Assembly (NCBI RefSeq): GCF_024655635.1
Contig: NZ_JANLGI010000013.1
Location: forward strand, 62,001 to 126,000
Source: Allobosea sp. 47.2.35
Lineage (GTDB): Bacteria > Pseudomonadota > Alphaproteobacteria > Rhizobiales > Beijerinckiaceae
Direction of reading: 5' to 3'
DNA: 64,000 nucleotides
The notes beneath the pieces are model-generated. The model was not told the origin of the DNA. It was given only the letters and a program-made list of their open reading frames with translations, and did not search any database. A program made the position numbers and the translations under genes. Positions 54,362 to 63,671 of this stretch are shown in pieces (position 1 is the stretch's first letter; the number at the start of each line of letters is the position of its first letter).

Positions 54362-54928
54362 TCAGCGCGGGGCGCGCTTGGCGAGGATGCGCTGCAAGGT
54401 GCGGCGATGCATGCCGAGGCGGCGGGCCGTCTCCGAGACATTGCGGCTGCACAATTCGTAGACGCGCTGGATATGCTCCCAGCGCACCCGGTCGGCCGAC
54501 ATCGGATTTTCCGGCGGCTGGGGCCGGGCGTCGCGCTGCGCGGCGAGCGCGGCATGGATTTCGTCGGCATCGGCGGGCTTCGCGAGGAAATCGAAGGCTC
54601 CGAGCTTCACGGCGCTGACGGCGGTCGCGATATTGCCGTAACCGGTCAGGACCACGCCGCGCGCATCGGGGCGGCGTTCCTTGAGGCGGGCGATCACGTC
54701 GAGGCCGTTGCCGTCGCCGAGGCGCAGGTCGATCACGGCGAAGGCGGGGGCGGCCTCTTCCACGGCGGCGATGCCGGCCGCGACACTGTCGGCGATGCGC
54801 ACGGCATAGCCGCGGCCTTCCATGGCGCGGGCGAGGCGGGTCAGGAACGGTTTGTCGTCGTCCACCAGCAGAAGGGACATGTCGGCGGCCGGACCAGGCC
54901 TTTCGGTTTCGCTCGCTGCGTCCTGCAT
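54362..54928 (-). CDS. actR: Response regulator of the RegA/ActR/PrrA family
   Basis: The 188-residue regulator has a receiver domain (SLLLVDDDKPFLTRLARAME, phosphorylated Asp67 in AVIDLRLGDG) and a C-terminal Fis-type helix-turn-helix (NVSETARRLGMHRRTLQRIL). The receiver-linker-HTH layout and sequence are those of the global redox regulator RegA/ActR. It controls respiration, carbon and nitrogen metabolism in alphaproteobacteria. The sensor gene lies upstream on the same strand. An internal ATG at 54880 is an alternative start. Confidence 0.92.
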   Translation of the reverse strand: MQDAASETERPGPAADMSLLLVDDDKPFLTRLARAMEGRGYAVRIADSVAAGIAAVEEAAPAFAVIDLRLGDGNGLDVIARLKERRPDARGVVLTGYGNIATAVSAVKLGAFDFLAKPADADEIHAALAAQRDARPQPPENPMSADRVRWEHIQRVYELCSRNVSETARRLGMHRRTLQRILAKRAPR

Positions 54929-55012
54929 CGTCTTCTCCTTGCCGCTTCTCGGCGCGCTGCGGCTGCGCGTATGAGGGTTTCGCTTCGCTGGCAGGCGCCC
55001 TGTGGAGCCTGC

Positions 55013-56419
55013 TCAGCCAGGTTCATGTAAGGCCGATGCGCCCGCCTGGGTACCCCCATCGACAGGCAGGTCGGCTTCGAAATCGTCGCGGGACCAGGCG
55101 ATCTTGATCGAGGCGCCGCTCGCGGGCGCCGGCCTGTTCGAGAATTCCAGGGTCGCGCCACCCCGCTCCAGCAGGGTCTTGGCGATGAAGAGGCCGAGCC
55201 CGAGGCCGCCACCTGCGCGGCCTTCGCCGGAGCCGCGCGAGAGATAGGGGTCACCTGCGCGCATCAGCACGTCCGGCGGGAAGCCCGGCCCGTCATCGGC
55301 GATCACCAGCACGACCTGGCTCTGGCTCCATTCCGCCGAGATGGCCACCGCTGAGCGCGCGAAATCCACGGCGTTGTCGACGATATTGCCGAGGCCGTAG
55401 ATCATCCCGGGATTGCGGCGGCAGACCGGCTCCGGCTTCTCCCCGGTCATCGTGATCTCGAAGGGCGTGCCGAAGGGCCGCTGCGGCCCGGCCGCTTCCT
55501 CGATCAGCAGGCGCAAGGTGAGCTGGCCGAGAGGCCCGGCATCCTCGTCCTGCAGGCTGGAGAGCTTGCCGAGGATGCCGCGGCAGCGCTCCACCTGCTC
55601 GCGCAAGAGCGCGATATCCTCGGCCATCTCGCCATCGGGTGGGGCGAGGCGCGTCAGTTCGCGCGCGACGAGCGCGATCGTGCCGAGCGGCGTACCGAGC
55701 TCATGTGCGGCGGCGGCGGCGAGCCCATCGAGCTGCGACAGATGCTGCTCGCGCGCCAGCACCAGTTCGGTCGCAGCGAGCGCGTCGGAAAGGTCGCGCG
55801 CCTCCTTGGCGACGCGCCAGGCATAGATGCCGGTGAAGCCGAGGCCGAGCACGAGCGCGGCCCAGTTGCCGAGCTGGTAGAAAGCCGGCAGCACCGGCCG
55901 GTCCTCACCGGCCCAGGGCAATGGCAGGTGATAGCGGCTGAGCAGGGTCGCAAGGCCCATCGCCAGCAGGCCGAGAACCAAGGTGCGCTGCGGCGGCAGC
56001 GCCGTCGCCGAGATCATCACCGGCGCCAGGAACAGGATCGCGAACGGATTCTGCAATCCGCCGGTCATGAAGAGCAGGGCCGCGAGCTGGGCGATGTCGA
56101 AGCCAAGCAGGGCGGTCGCGGCCTTGTCGTTGAGGCGGTGGCTCAGCGGAAAGCGGATGCGCAGCGCGATATTGAGCCAGGCGGAGACCGCGATGATGCC
56201 GAAGCACCAGCCGAAGGGAAGCGGAAAGCCGAGGCCGAAATGCACGCCGGCGACGGCGAGGCTTTGGCCTGCAATGGCGAGCCAGCGCAGCCGGACCAGC
56301 GTGTCGAGGCGCAAATGACGGCTGGAACGCGCCAGAACCGGCGCGGAAAGGTCCGGAAAGCTCACGTTTCGAGGGTCTCCCGCCCGCCGCCAGCCGGTGG
56401 TTTGTCTGGCTTCATCCAC
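55013..56419 (-). CDS. actS: Redox sensor histidine kinase of the RegB/ActS/PrrB family
   Basis: The 468-residue kinase has about six transmembrane helices (residues 40-205) including the quinone-sensing motif GGLQNPF (120-126). The H-box is AAAAHELGTPLGTIA (His239). A cysteine in VERCRGILG (279) matches the area of the redox-active Cys of RegB. An ATPase domain with DNAVDFA and DDGPGFP completes it. RegB-type kinases respond to the quinone pool and phosphorylate the adjacent RegA-type regulator. The kinase is transcribed ahead of the regulator, with 84 bases between them. Confidence 0.92.
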   Translation of the reverse strand: MDEARQTTGWRRAGDPRNVSFPDLSAPVLARSSRHLRLDTLVRLRWLAIAGQSLAVAGVHFGLGFPLPFGWCFGIIAVSAWLNIALRIRFPLSHRLNDKAATALLGFDIAQLAALLFMTGGLQNPFAILFLAPVMISATALPPQRTLVLGLLAMGLATLLSRYHLPLPWAGEDRPVLPAFYQLGNWAALVLGLGFTGIYAWRVAKEARDLSDALAATELVLAREQHLSQLDGLAAAAAHELGTPLGTIALVARELTRLAPPDGEMAEDIALLREQVERCRGILGKLSSLQDEDAGPLGQLTLRLLIEEAAGPQRPFGTPFEITMTGEKPEPVCRRNPGMIYGLGNIVDNAVDFARSAVAISAEWSQSQVVLVIADDGPGFPPDVLMRAGDPYLSRGSGEGRAGGGLGLGLFIAKTLLERGGATLEFSNRPAPASGASIKIAWSRDDFEADLPVDGGTQAGASALHEPG

Positions 56420-56531
56420 ATTGCAGGAAAATCTTAGCCTTTAGCCGGGTTGAATGAGAACAAAATCAACGTAAGGTGCGATGCTGCGTCGCATCATCGC
56501 ATGTTGCGTCGCCGGAAGGACGTTCAATCGT

Positions 56532-57851
56532 ATGTACGGGGCTGCCATGTCGTTCGCCTACCATGCCTACGAAGCGGTTCACATGATGGTGAGCCCGGTG
56601 CGCGGGGTTTCGGATGCGATGCATCTGGCCTTCAAGAACCCGGCCAATCCGCTGACCTACACGCCGTTCGGACGCAGCGTCGCGGCTTCCTGCGAGCTCT
56701 TCGAGCGCATGACGCGCCGCTACGGTAAGCCGGCCTTCGGCCTCGACGAGACCACGATCAACGGCGTCAAGGTCGCCGTCGAGGAGCGGGTTGTCTGGGA
56801 GCGCCCCTTCTGCAAGCTGGTCTATTTCGACCGCAAGATTCCATCCAGCCGCCGCAAGCCGCAGCCCAAGGTGCTGCTGGTCGCGCCGATGTCGGGCCAT
56901 TACGCCACGCTGCTGCGCGGCACGGTCGAGGCCTTCCTGCCCGGCCATGAGGTCTACATCACCGACTGGATCGATGCCCGCCTTGTGCCGCTCTCCGAGG
57001 GTCGCTTCGACCTCGACGACTACATCGACTACGTCATCGGCATGCTGCAGATGCTGGGTCCGGACACCCATGTCATGGCGATCTGCCAGCCATCCGTGCC
57101 GGTCATCGCCGCGATCGCCCGCATGGAGGCCGAATCCGACCCCTGCGCGCCGCGTTCGATGACGCTGATGGGCGGCCCGATCGACACCCGCCGCTCGCCG
57201 ACCGCCGTCAACCAGCTTGCGATGGAGCGCGGCACGGACTGGTTCCGCCGCAACTGCATCACCGTCGTGCCGTTCCCGAGCCTGGGCGCTTTCCGGCAGG
57301 TCTATCCGGGCTTCATGCAGCTCTCGGGCTTCATGGCGATGAATATCGACCGCCACGTCACCGCCCATTACGACATGTTCAAGCATCTCGTCAGCGGCGA
57401 CGGCGATTCCGCCGAGAAGCATCGCGACTTCTACGACGAGTACCTGGCGGTGATGGACCTCACCGCCGAGTTCTATCTCCAGACTGTCGACACCGTCTTT
57501 GTGAAGCACTCCCTGCCCAAGGGCGAGATGATGCATCGCGACAAGCCGGTCGACCTCACCGCCATCCGCCGCGTCGCGCTGATGACGGTCGAGGGCGAGA
57601 TGGATGACATCTCCGGCGTCGGCCAGACGCAGGCCGCGCATGACCTCTGCGTCAACATCCCCGACGACAAGCGCGTCCATTACCTCCAGCCGAAGGTCGG
57701 CCATTACGGCGTCTTCAACGGCTCGCGCTTCCGCTCCGAGATTCAGCCGCGCATCTCCGACTTCATGGTCAGCCTCGACATGGAAGCGGCCAAGGAGCGC
57801 CGCGACGACAGCGCCAAAGAGCAGCGCAAGGCGCTCAAGATCGCGGGCTGA
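56532..57851 (+). CDS. phaZ: Intracellular polyhydroxyalkanoate depolymerase
   Basis: The 439-residue protein from ATG 56532 has an N-terminal PHB_depo region (AYEAVHMMVSPVRGVSDAMH) and an alpha/beta-hydrolase fold. VAPMSGHYATLLRGTVEAFL and MAICQPSVPVIAAIA lie in the core; the catalytic nucleophile is probably Cys in the latter, as in intracellular PhaZ enzymes. A C-terminal VGHYGVFNGSRFR contains the His. It degrades stored PHB in the cytoplasm. An ATG at 56481 is possible, but homologous starts lie near MYGAAMSF, and GGAAGGA lies at ribosome-site distance. It is divergent from the sensor kinase gene. Confidence 0.88.
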   Translation: MYGAAMSFAYHAYEAVHMMVSPVRGVSDAMHLAFKNPANPLTYTPFGRSVAASCELFERMTRRYGKPAFGLDETTINGVKVAVEERVVWERPFCKLVYFDRKIPSSRRKPQPKVLLVAPMSGHYATLLRGTVEAFLPGHEVYITDWIDARLVPLSEGRFDLDDYIDYVIGMLQMLGPDTHVMAICQPSVPVIAAIARMEAESDPCAPRSMTLMGGPIDTRRSPTAVNQLAMERGTDWFRRNCITVVPFPSLGAFRQVYPGFMQLSGFMAMNIDRHVTAHYDMFKHLVSGDGDSAEKHRDFYDEYLAVMDLTAEFYLQTVDTVFVKHSLPKGEMMHRDKPVDLTAIRRVALMTVEGEMDDISGVGQTQAAHDLCVNIPDDKRVHYLQPKVGHYGVFNGSRFRSEIQPRISDFMVSLDMEAAKERRDDSAKEQRKALKIAG

Positions 57852-57867
57852 AGCTCGTCCCTTTCTA

Positions 57868-57900
57868 ATCGCCCGCGAATCCCGCACAATCGCGGGCGAT
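57868..57900. repeat. Hairpin overlapping a start codon
   Basis: ATCGCCCGCG (57868-57877) pairs perfectly with CGCGGGCGAT (57891-57900) around 13 bases. The last two bases of the right arm are the first two of the ATG of the next gene. No T-run follows, so it is not a standard terminator. In RNA it could hide the start of translation. Confidence 0.7.
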
Positions 57901-58639
57901 GCGCATCTCCCTGTTCAGGCGCCAGCCGGACCCCGACCGGATCGAGGTCGTGCATGCCGGCACGCGCTATGCCGTTCTGGTCAAGCGTCGCGCCGCTGCA
58001 CGGCGGATGACCCTGCGCGTCTCGCAGGCGACCGGCGAGATCACCTTGACCCTGCCCGAGCGGGCCGATTTCGCGGCTGGCCGCACCTTCGCCGAGAACC
58101 ATGGCGGCTGGATCGCGGCGCGCATGGCCAAGCGCCCGCGGCCTGTGCCCTTCGAGCCCGGCCAGAGCATACCCTTGCGCGGCGTGCCGCATCGCATCGT
58201 CCACTGGTCGAAGGCGCGCGGGCTGACGCAGGCGACGCGTGACGCTGACGGCGCGCCCGTCATCGCGGTGGCCGGCGATGCCGCCCATGTCGCGCGCCGG
58301 GTCAAGGATTTCCTGCGGAAGCTCGCGCTCGAGGATATCGAGAAGGCGGTGCGCCGCCACACCGCGACGCTCGGCATCCCCGCCCGCAAGATCACCATCC
58401 GCGACACGACGAGCCGCTGGGGTTCCTGCTCCTCTCAAAGGGATCTCAGCTTCTCCTGGCGCCTGGTCCTGGCGCCGTCCCCGGTGCTCGATTATCTCGC
58501 GGCCCATGAGGTGGCGCATCTCAAGGAGATGAACCACTCGCATCGCTTCTGGGCGCTGACCCACAAGCTCTGCCCCCATACCGAGGAGGCGGAGGGCTGG
58601 CTGAAGCGCCATGGCGCCAGCCTGCATGGCTATGGTTAA
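57899..58639 (+). CDS. YgjP-like (M48/SprT-type) zinc metalloprotease
   Basis: The 246-residue protein has the DUF45/YgjP signature: an N-terminal beta domain (VKRRAAARRMTLRVSQATGE), then TSRWGSCSS and the zinc site AAHEVAHLKEMNHSHRFWAL with HExxH plus a second His. These are conserved cytoplasmic metallopeptidase-like proteins of unclear substrate. The start lies 48 bases after phaZ. No clear ribosome binding site is seen because the area is taken by a hairpin. Confidence 0.85.
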   Translation: MRISLFRRQPDPDRIEVVHAGTRYAVLVKRRAAARRMTLRVSQATGEITLTLPERADFAAGRTFAENHGGWIAARMAKRPRPVPFEPGQSIPLRGVPHRIVHWSKARGLTQATRDADGAPVIAVAGDAAHVARRVKDFLRKLALEDIEKAVRRHTATLGIPARKITIRDTTSRWGSCSSQRDLSFSWRLVLAPSPVLDYLAAHEVAHLKEMNHSHRFWALTHKLCPHTEEAEGWLKRHGASLHGYG

Positions 58640-58726
58640 GCCGGCAGCGCTGCCGCAATTCCGCCGTTAACCACTTCCTGAAGCCTGCCCCCGCACACTG
58701 AAGGCCGATTCGCTTTCAGCGTGAGT

Positions 58727-58948
58727 ATGCCTATGGGTCAGGTCATCGCGTTCCGCCTTCCGCAACAGCCGGCTGCCGCCGCCGAGCCTGTGCTCGGCCT
58801 GATGTCGGCCGTCGATTTCGCCCTGCGCGATCTCGCCGAGATTCTCCCCCATATCGCGCTGGATTCGGCGCGACAGCAGGCCGAAGCCTGCCGGGCGATG
58901 CTGGCGCAGGCCTTCAATGCCGAGATCGAGGCCGAACTCGGCAACTGA
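58727..58948 (+). CDS. Small hypothetical protein
   Basis: The 73-residue product from ATG 58727 reads MPMGQVIAFRLPQQPAAAAE, then a helical part (LGLMSAVDFALRDLAEILPH, SARQQAEACRAMLAQAFNAE). Upstream GTG 58721 and downstream ATG 58733 are alternatives. Its steady helical character suggests a real small protein. The family is not recognised. An intergenic repeat follows immediately. Confidence 0.55.
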   Translation: MPMGQVIAFRLPQQPAAAAEPVLGLMSAVDFALRDLAEILPHIALDSARQQAEACRAMLAQAFNAEIEAELGN

Positions 58949-58952
58949 TCTA

Positions 58953-59054
58953 CAGCATTTTCGAGCGAAGTGGACACCGGTTCGCGTGAAGAAAATGCGT
59001 TACATCAAAGGCGTAGAGCAGTTTCGCGATTTGAAGAATTGCGGATTGCTCTAG
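58953..59054. repeat. Hyphomicrobiales intergenic repeat
   Basis: The segment with CAGCATTTTCGAGCGAAGTG, GACACCGGTTCGCGTGAAGA and AAATGCGTTACATCAAAGGC, with AGAGC motifs near both ends, is a well-known type of short repeat between genes in Bradyrhizobium, Methylobacterium and relatives. Its function is not established. Confidence 0.7.
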
Positions 59055-59169
59055 CGCTCGCGCATGCCGCCCCCGGCGATGACGCGGGTTGCCGAAGCGG
59101 CTGAAGTGTCGAACCTTTCCGGGAAAGAGCCGGTGATCCGCCGGTGAAACAGCCCGGGAGGCTTCATCC

Positions 59170-60330
59170 GTGTTCCTGACCAACAGCGATATGGTCGATC
59201 TCGTCGATCTCCGGCATCGGCTGCATCGCAGGCCTGAAATCTCGGGCGAGGAGCGCGAGACCGCCGCGACCATCGTCGAATTCCTGAAGCCGACCGGGCC
59301 TGACCACATCGTCACCGAGCTCGGCGGCCATGGCGTCGCGGCGATCTACGAGGGCGTTGAGCCCGGCCCGACAGTGCTGATCCGCGCCGAACTCGACGCG
59401 CTGCCGATCGAGGAACTCTCCGACAGCGACCATCGCTCCGAGATCCCCGGCAAGGGCCATCTCTGCGGCCATGACGGCCATATGACTATCCTCGCCGGTC
59501 TGGCGCGCGGCCTGCAGCGCAATCCGCCCAAGAAGGGCCGCGCCATCCTGCTGTTCCAGCCGGCCGAGGAGACCGGCGCGGGCGCCGCTGCGGTGATGGC
59601 CGATCCGAAATTCGAGGAGATCGTGCCGGATTACGCCTTCTCACTGCACAACCGTCCGGGCGTGCCCGTCGGCCATGCCCGCATCTCGGAAGGCGCCGCC
59701 AACTGCGCCTCGCGCGGCATCAAGATCATCCTGACCGGCGAGACCTCGCATGCCTCGACGCCCGAGCATGGCCGTTCGCCGGCCCCGGCCATCGCATCGC
59801 TGATCCCCGCCCTTACCGCGCTCGGACCGGGCGGCCCGCTCGACGCCAGTTTCCGGCTCGTGACGGTGACCCATGTCGAGATCGGTGAGCAGGCCTTCGG
59901 CATCGCGCCGGGCCAAGGCGAGCTCTGGGCGACGCTGCGCACCGTCAACGATGCGCAGATGGGCGCGCTCTGCGAAGCTGCCGAGAAGCTTGCGCGCGAG
60001 GCGGCCGAGGCCGGGAGGCTGACGGTCGAGATCAGCTATCACGACATCTTCCACCATTGCGAGAACGAGCCGGAGGCCGTCGCGATGCTGCGCCGGGCGA
60101 TGGACGAGGAGAAGGTGCCGCATGGCCCGACGCCGCCCTCGCGCGGCTCGGAGGATTTCGGCCTGTTCGGGCGCCGGTCCAAATCGGCGATGTTCCTGCT
60201 CGGCTCGGGCGAGACGGCGCATCTGCACAATCCGGATTTCGACTTCCCGGATGATGCGATCGGCCCCGGCGCGCGCGTCTTCATGCGGGCCCTGCGCAAT
60301 CTCCTCGGCGAAGCCCGCCCGCAGGGTTGA
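59170..60330 (+). CDS. M20D family amidohydrolase
   Basis: The 386-residue protein has the M20 metallopeptidase features: LHRRPEISGEERETAATIVE, ELDALPIEE, the zinc motif CGHDGHMTILAGLA and FQPAEETGAGAAAVM. This group includes hippurate hydrolase, IAA-amino acid hydrolase and N-acyl amino acid deacylases. It is followed after 11 bases by a D-aminopeptidase-like gene and then a peptide-binding protein, pointing to peptide or N-acyl-amino-acid use. The start may be the GTG at 59170 or the ATG at 59191. Confidence 0.87.
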   Translation: MFLTNSDMVDLVDLRHRLHRRPEISGEERETAATIVEFLKPTGPDHIVTELGGHGVAAIYEGVEPGPTVLIRAELDALPIEELSDSDHRSEIPGKGHLCGHDGHMTILAGLARGLQRNPPKKGRAILLFQPAEETGAGAAAVMADPKFEEIVPDYAFSLHNRPGVPVGHARISEGAANCASRGIKIILTGETSHASTPEHGRSPAPAIASLIPALTALGPGGPLDASFRLVTVTHVEIGEQAFGIAPGQGELWATLRTVNDAQMGALCEAAEKLAREAAEAGRLTVEISYHDIFHHCENEPEAVAMLRRAMDEEKVPHGPTPPSRGSEDFGLFGRRSKSAMFLLGSGETAHLHNPDFDFPDDAIGPGARVFMRALRNLLGEARPQG

Positions 60331-60341
60331 GGGAGCAGGAC

Positions 60342-61847
60342 ATGGCCCTGAACTGGACCCGCGCCGCGTCCCGCGCGCAGGAAATCGCCGCGAGCTGGCA
60401 AAGTGCAGCCGGGCCGGGCGGCGCCGTCGTGCTCTTCGATCGCGACGGCGTACGCGAGGCCTTTGCCGGCGGCCACGCCAGCATCGAATATGGCGTACCC
60501 TTCACGGCGCAGACGCCGAACCGCTTCGCCTCGATCAGCAAGCATATCCTCGCGATCGCCTTGCTGCGCGCCGGCATCCCGCTCGATGCGCCGCTCGGCC
60601 GCTGGCTGAAGGAATTGTCCGCGCCGCTCGCTGCGGTCGAACTCGGCCGCGCCCTCGACATGACCGGCGCTCTGCCGGACATGATGGAGGCCCTCTGGCA
60701 CCAGGGCGTGCCCTTCACCGCGACCTTGAGTGCGGAGGAGGTTTTCGCGTTCGCTTGCAGCCTGCCCGCGCTCAATGCCGAGCCCGGCACCGAGATGGCC
60801 TATTCCAACACCGGCTGGCGGCTCGGGCAGCGTATCCTCGAGCAGGTCACGGGCAAACCCTACAAGGAAACCGTCGCGGAGCTCTCCGGCGAACTGGGTG
60901 CCGCCTTCCGCCTGCCCTATGACGCCTCGGAAATCGTTCCCGGCCTCGCCACCGGCTACTGGAACGACGGCACGGCCTGGCGGCGCGGCCATAATGGTCC
61001 GCATTTCTCCGCCTCGGGCGGAATCGTCGGTTCCGCCGCCGATCTCGCCGGCTGGGCCTCGGCCCTGCTGGCGGGCCGCGGCCCGCTCGCTGGCATGCTG
61101 GAGCGCCTGACGGCGCCGCGCCATTTCGCTGACGGCAGCGAGAGCGTCTATCGATTGGGCCTTGTCTGCAGCCGGCTCGGCGAGACCGGCATCGTCGGCC
61201 ATGGCGGCTCGCTCGCCGGCTATCGCAACCATTTCTGGATGTCGCCGGCCCATGGCGTTGGTGTCGTCGTGCTGTCCAACCGCGAGGAAGAGGCACTCTG
61301 GCCAGCCCTCACGGTACTGGCAGCCCTGCTCGGGCAGGACCTGCCGACGATTGCCGAAGCGCCGGTCGGCCTCTTCGCCAGCGGCGAGGGGCCGTTCTGG
61401 GCCGAACTCGCCACGGATTCGATCAGCTTCATGGGCGGTTTCGAGCGCCTTGTGACGGATGGCGATGGCGGCCTGCGCAGCCTGCCGGCCTATCTCGACA
61501 TCCGCCTGAAGCGGGAAGGAGAGGATCGCCTCACCGGCCTGATCGGTGGCGTGCCGCGCTCGCTCCGGCGCGTGCCGGCCGATACGCGGCTCGATCCGCG
61601 CCTGGTCGGGCGCTGGCGCGATCCGCGCTTCGGCACGGAGATCGAGATCCGGGCCGATGGCACGGCGCTGATGCCCTGGCCTGCCAGTGGGACCGCCTCG
61701 CGCCTGACACCGCTGCCGAACGGCCGCGCGCTCGCCGATCACCTGCACGGCCCGTGGCGCGCGCGGCCCTGCCTCTGGCTCGATGCGGAAGGCAGCTTGC
61801 GGGTTGCCGGCCATCGGGCAAGAATTTTGCAGATGCAACGAGCATGA
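60342..61847 (+). CDS. Serine hydrolase similar to D-aminopeptidase (S12 family)
   Basis: The 501-residue protein has the S12 catalytic site SISKHILAIALLRAG (S-x-x-K), the tyrosine motif AYSNTGWRLGQRILE (Y-x-N) and VGHGGSLAGYR (H-x-G). After the catalytic domain (about 1-330) it has two C-terminal beta domains, the layout of the Ochrobactrum D-aminopeptidase DAP (about 520 residues). Such enzymes release N-terminal D-amino acids from peptides. A good ribosome site (AGGGAGCAGG) precedes the ATG. It is in an operon with the M20 gene. No signal peptide is visible, so it works in the cytoplasm. Confidence 0.8.
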   Translation: MALNWTRAASRAQEIAASWQSAAGPGGAVVLFDRDGVREAFAGGHASIEYGVPFTAQTPNRFASISKHILAIALLRAGIPLDAPLGRWLKELSAPLAAVELGRALDMTGALPDMMEALWHQGVPFTATLSAEEVFAFACSLPALNAEPGTEMAYSNTGWRLGQRILEQVTGKPYKETVAELSGELGAAFRLPYDASEIVPGLATGYWNDGTAWRRGHNGPHFSASGGIVGSAADLAGWASALLAGRGPLAGMLERLTAPRHFADGSESVYRLGLVCSRLGETGIVGHGGSLAGYRNHFWMSPAHGVGVVVLSNREEEALWPALTVLAALLGQDLPTIAEAPVGLFASGEGPFWAELATDSISFMGGFERLVTDGDGGLRSLPAYLDIRLKREGEDRLTGLIGGVPRSLRRVPADTRLDPRLVGRWRDPRFGTEIEIRADGTALMPWPASGTASRLTPLPNGRALADHLHGPWRARPCLWLDAEGSLRVAGHRARILQMQRA

Positions 61848-61918
61848 AACGCGCCGGCTGAGGCGGCTCCGCAGAGGGGCGGTGCCGCAGGGCCGGTGAC
61901 GAAGGAGGAGAACGCCTG

Positions 61919-63508
61919 ATGCAACTGTCCCGTTTCACCGCCGCGCTGCTGTTGTCGGCTGCCGCGTTCCTGCCGCTTCAGGCATCGGCGCAGTCGCAGC
62001 CGGCCTCTAACCGCATCCTGCGCGTTGCGCCGCACGCGGATCTGAAGACGCTCGATCCGGTCGCGGCTTCCATCGTCATCACCCGCATGCATGGGCTGAT
62101 GATCTACGAGACGCTATTCGCCTGGGATTCGAACCTCCAGCCGAAGCCGCAGATGGTCGAGAGCTTCGAGACCTCGGCCGACAAGCTGACCTGGACTTTC
62201 AAGCTCCGTCCCGGCCTGAAATTCCATGACGGCCAGCCGGTGACGACGAAGGACGTCATCGCCTCGCTCGGCCGCTGGATGAAGCGCGACACCATCGGCG
62301 GCAAGCTCGCGGAATATACCGAGGGCATGGAGGCGGTGGACGACGCCAGCTTCCGCCTCAAGCTGAAGCGTCCGATGGCGCTGGTGCCCTTCGCGCTCGG
62401 CTCGGCGGTCGGCCAGATCCCGGTGATCATGCGCGAGTCCGACGCCAAGTCCGATCCGATGAAGCCGATCACCGAGACGATCGGCTCCGGCCCGTTCAAG
62501 TTCAACCGCGAGGATTGGCGCAGCGGCTCGAAGGTCGTCTACGACCGCAATCCCGACTACGTGCCGCGCTCCGAGCCGGCCGACGGGCTTTCCGGCGGGC
62601 GCGTCGTCAAGGTCGATCGCGTCGAATGGCAGATCATGCCGGACGCGGCGACTGCGGCTGCCGCGCTCCAGACCGGCGAGATCGATATCTGGGAGCAGCC
62701 GAGCCAGGACCTGATCCCGGTCATCTCGACCAACAAGCAGGTCAAGGTCGACCGCTACTCGAACCTTGCCAACCAGGTGATGCTGCGGCCGAACCATCTC
62801 CACCCGCCCTTCGACAATCCAAAGGCGAGGCTCGCCCTGGCCTATGCGACCGAGCAGGCTGATTTCCTCGCGGCCGGCTTCGGCGATGAGGAATGGTGGA
62901 AGCGCTGCAACGCCTATTTCATCTGCGGCGGCCCGAACGGCACCGAGGTCGGCAGCGAGGGCTACGCCAAGCCCAATCTCGACAAGGCGCGCGAGCTCCT
63001 GAAGGAGAGCGGCTATAAGGGCGAGAAGCTTGTGCTCTCGACCAGCAACGATATTGCTCCGATCGGCCGCATGGCCGAGGTCGCGGCGGCTTCGCTGAAG
63101 AAGGTCGGTTTCAATGTCGATGTCCAGTTCGCCGACTGGGGCGCCGTCACCACGCGCCAGCAGAACAAGAGCACGCCGGATCAGGGCGGCTGGAACCTCT
63201 TCGTCACCTATGCCTCGGGCGCGACGATGCAATCGCCACTGACCAATATCGGCACCAACATGGCCTGCGAGCGCGCCTGGGCCGGCTGGCCCTGCGATGC
63301 CGAGGCCGAGAAGCTGCGTGGCGCCTTCGTCGATGCGCCCGACGATGCCAGCCGCAAGGTGGCGCTGGAGGCGCTGCACAAGCGCCTGACCGAGATGCAG
63401 CCCTATCGCGTGCTCGGCCAGTTCGACCAGCCTTATGCCCGGCGTACCAATGTATCCGGCGTGCTGGCGGCCCCGGTCATGCTGTTCTGGAACGTCGAGA
63501 AGAAGTGA
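61919..63508 (+). CDS. Peptide ABC transporter substrate-binding protein (family 5)
   Basis: The 529-residue protein has a Sec signal peptide (MQLSRFTAALLLSAAAFLPL to about QASAQ). It shows a cluster-5 receptor pattern, with WTFKLRPGLKFHDGQPVTTK early in the protein and PDQGGWNLFVT late. It is a paralogue of the receptor at 42204-43805, sharing VYDRNPDYVPRSEPA. No permease or ATPase genes follow, so it must use a transporter encoded elsewhere. The start follows AGGAGG at good spacing. Confidence 0.9.
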   Translation: MQLSRFTAALLLSAAAFLPLQASAQSQPASNRILRVAPHADLKTLDPVAASIVITRMHGLMIYETLFAWDSNLQPKPQMVESFETSADKLTWTFKLRPGLKFHDGQPVTTKDVIASLGRWMKRDTIGGKLAEYTEGMEAVDDASFRLKLKRPMALVPFALGSAVGQIPVIMRESDAKSDPMKPITETIGSGPFKFNREDWRSGSKVVYDRNPDYVPRSEPADGLSGGRVVKVDRVEWQIMPDAATAAAALQTGEIDIWEQPSQDLIPVISTNKQVKVDRYSNLANQVMLRPNHLHPPFDNPKARLALAYATEQADFLAAGFGDEEWWKRCNAYFICGGPNGTEVGSEGYAKPNLDKARELLKESGYKGEKLVLSTSNDIAPIGRMAEVAAASLKKVGFNVDVQFADWGAVTTRQQNKSTPDQGGWNLFVTYASGATMQSPLTNIGTNMACERAWAGWPCDAEAEKLRGAFVDAPDDASRKVALEALHKRLTEMQPYRVLGQFDQPYARRTNVSGVLAAPVMLFWNVEKK

Positions 63509-63544
63509 GGACGACGGGAGTTCTCCACCCGTACCCTCCAAGAG

Positions 63545-63656
63545 GTCATCCCGGACAAGCCGCGCAGCGGCGCTGATCCGGGATCCATGCCTGAAGCTTC
63601 TTGGGAAATGCCCCGGAATGGATCCCGGGTTTCCGCTTCGCTCCGCCCGGGATGAC
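63545..63656. repeat. Palindromic intergenic repeat
   Basis: The ends GTCATCCCGG and CCGGGATGAC are perfect inverted repeats. The interior holds further matching pieces such as GATCCGGGATCCATG and TGGATCCCGGG. It lies between converging genes and may terminate both. Confidence 0.75.
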
Positions 63657-63671
63657 GTCGCGGGTGAAATG

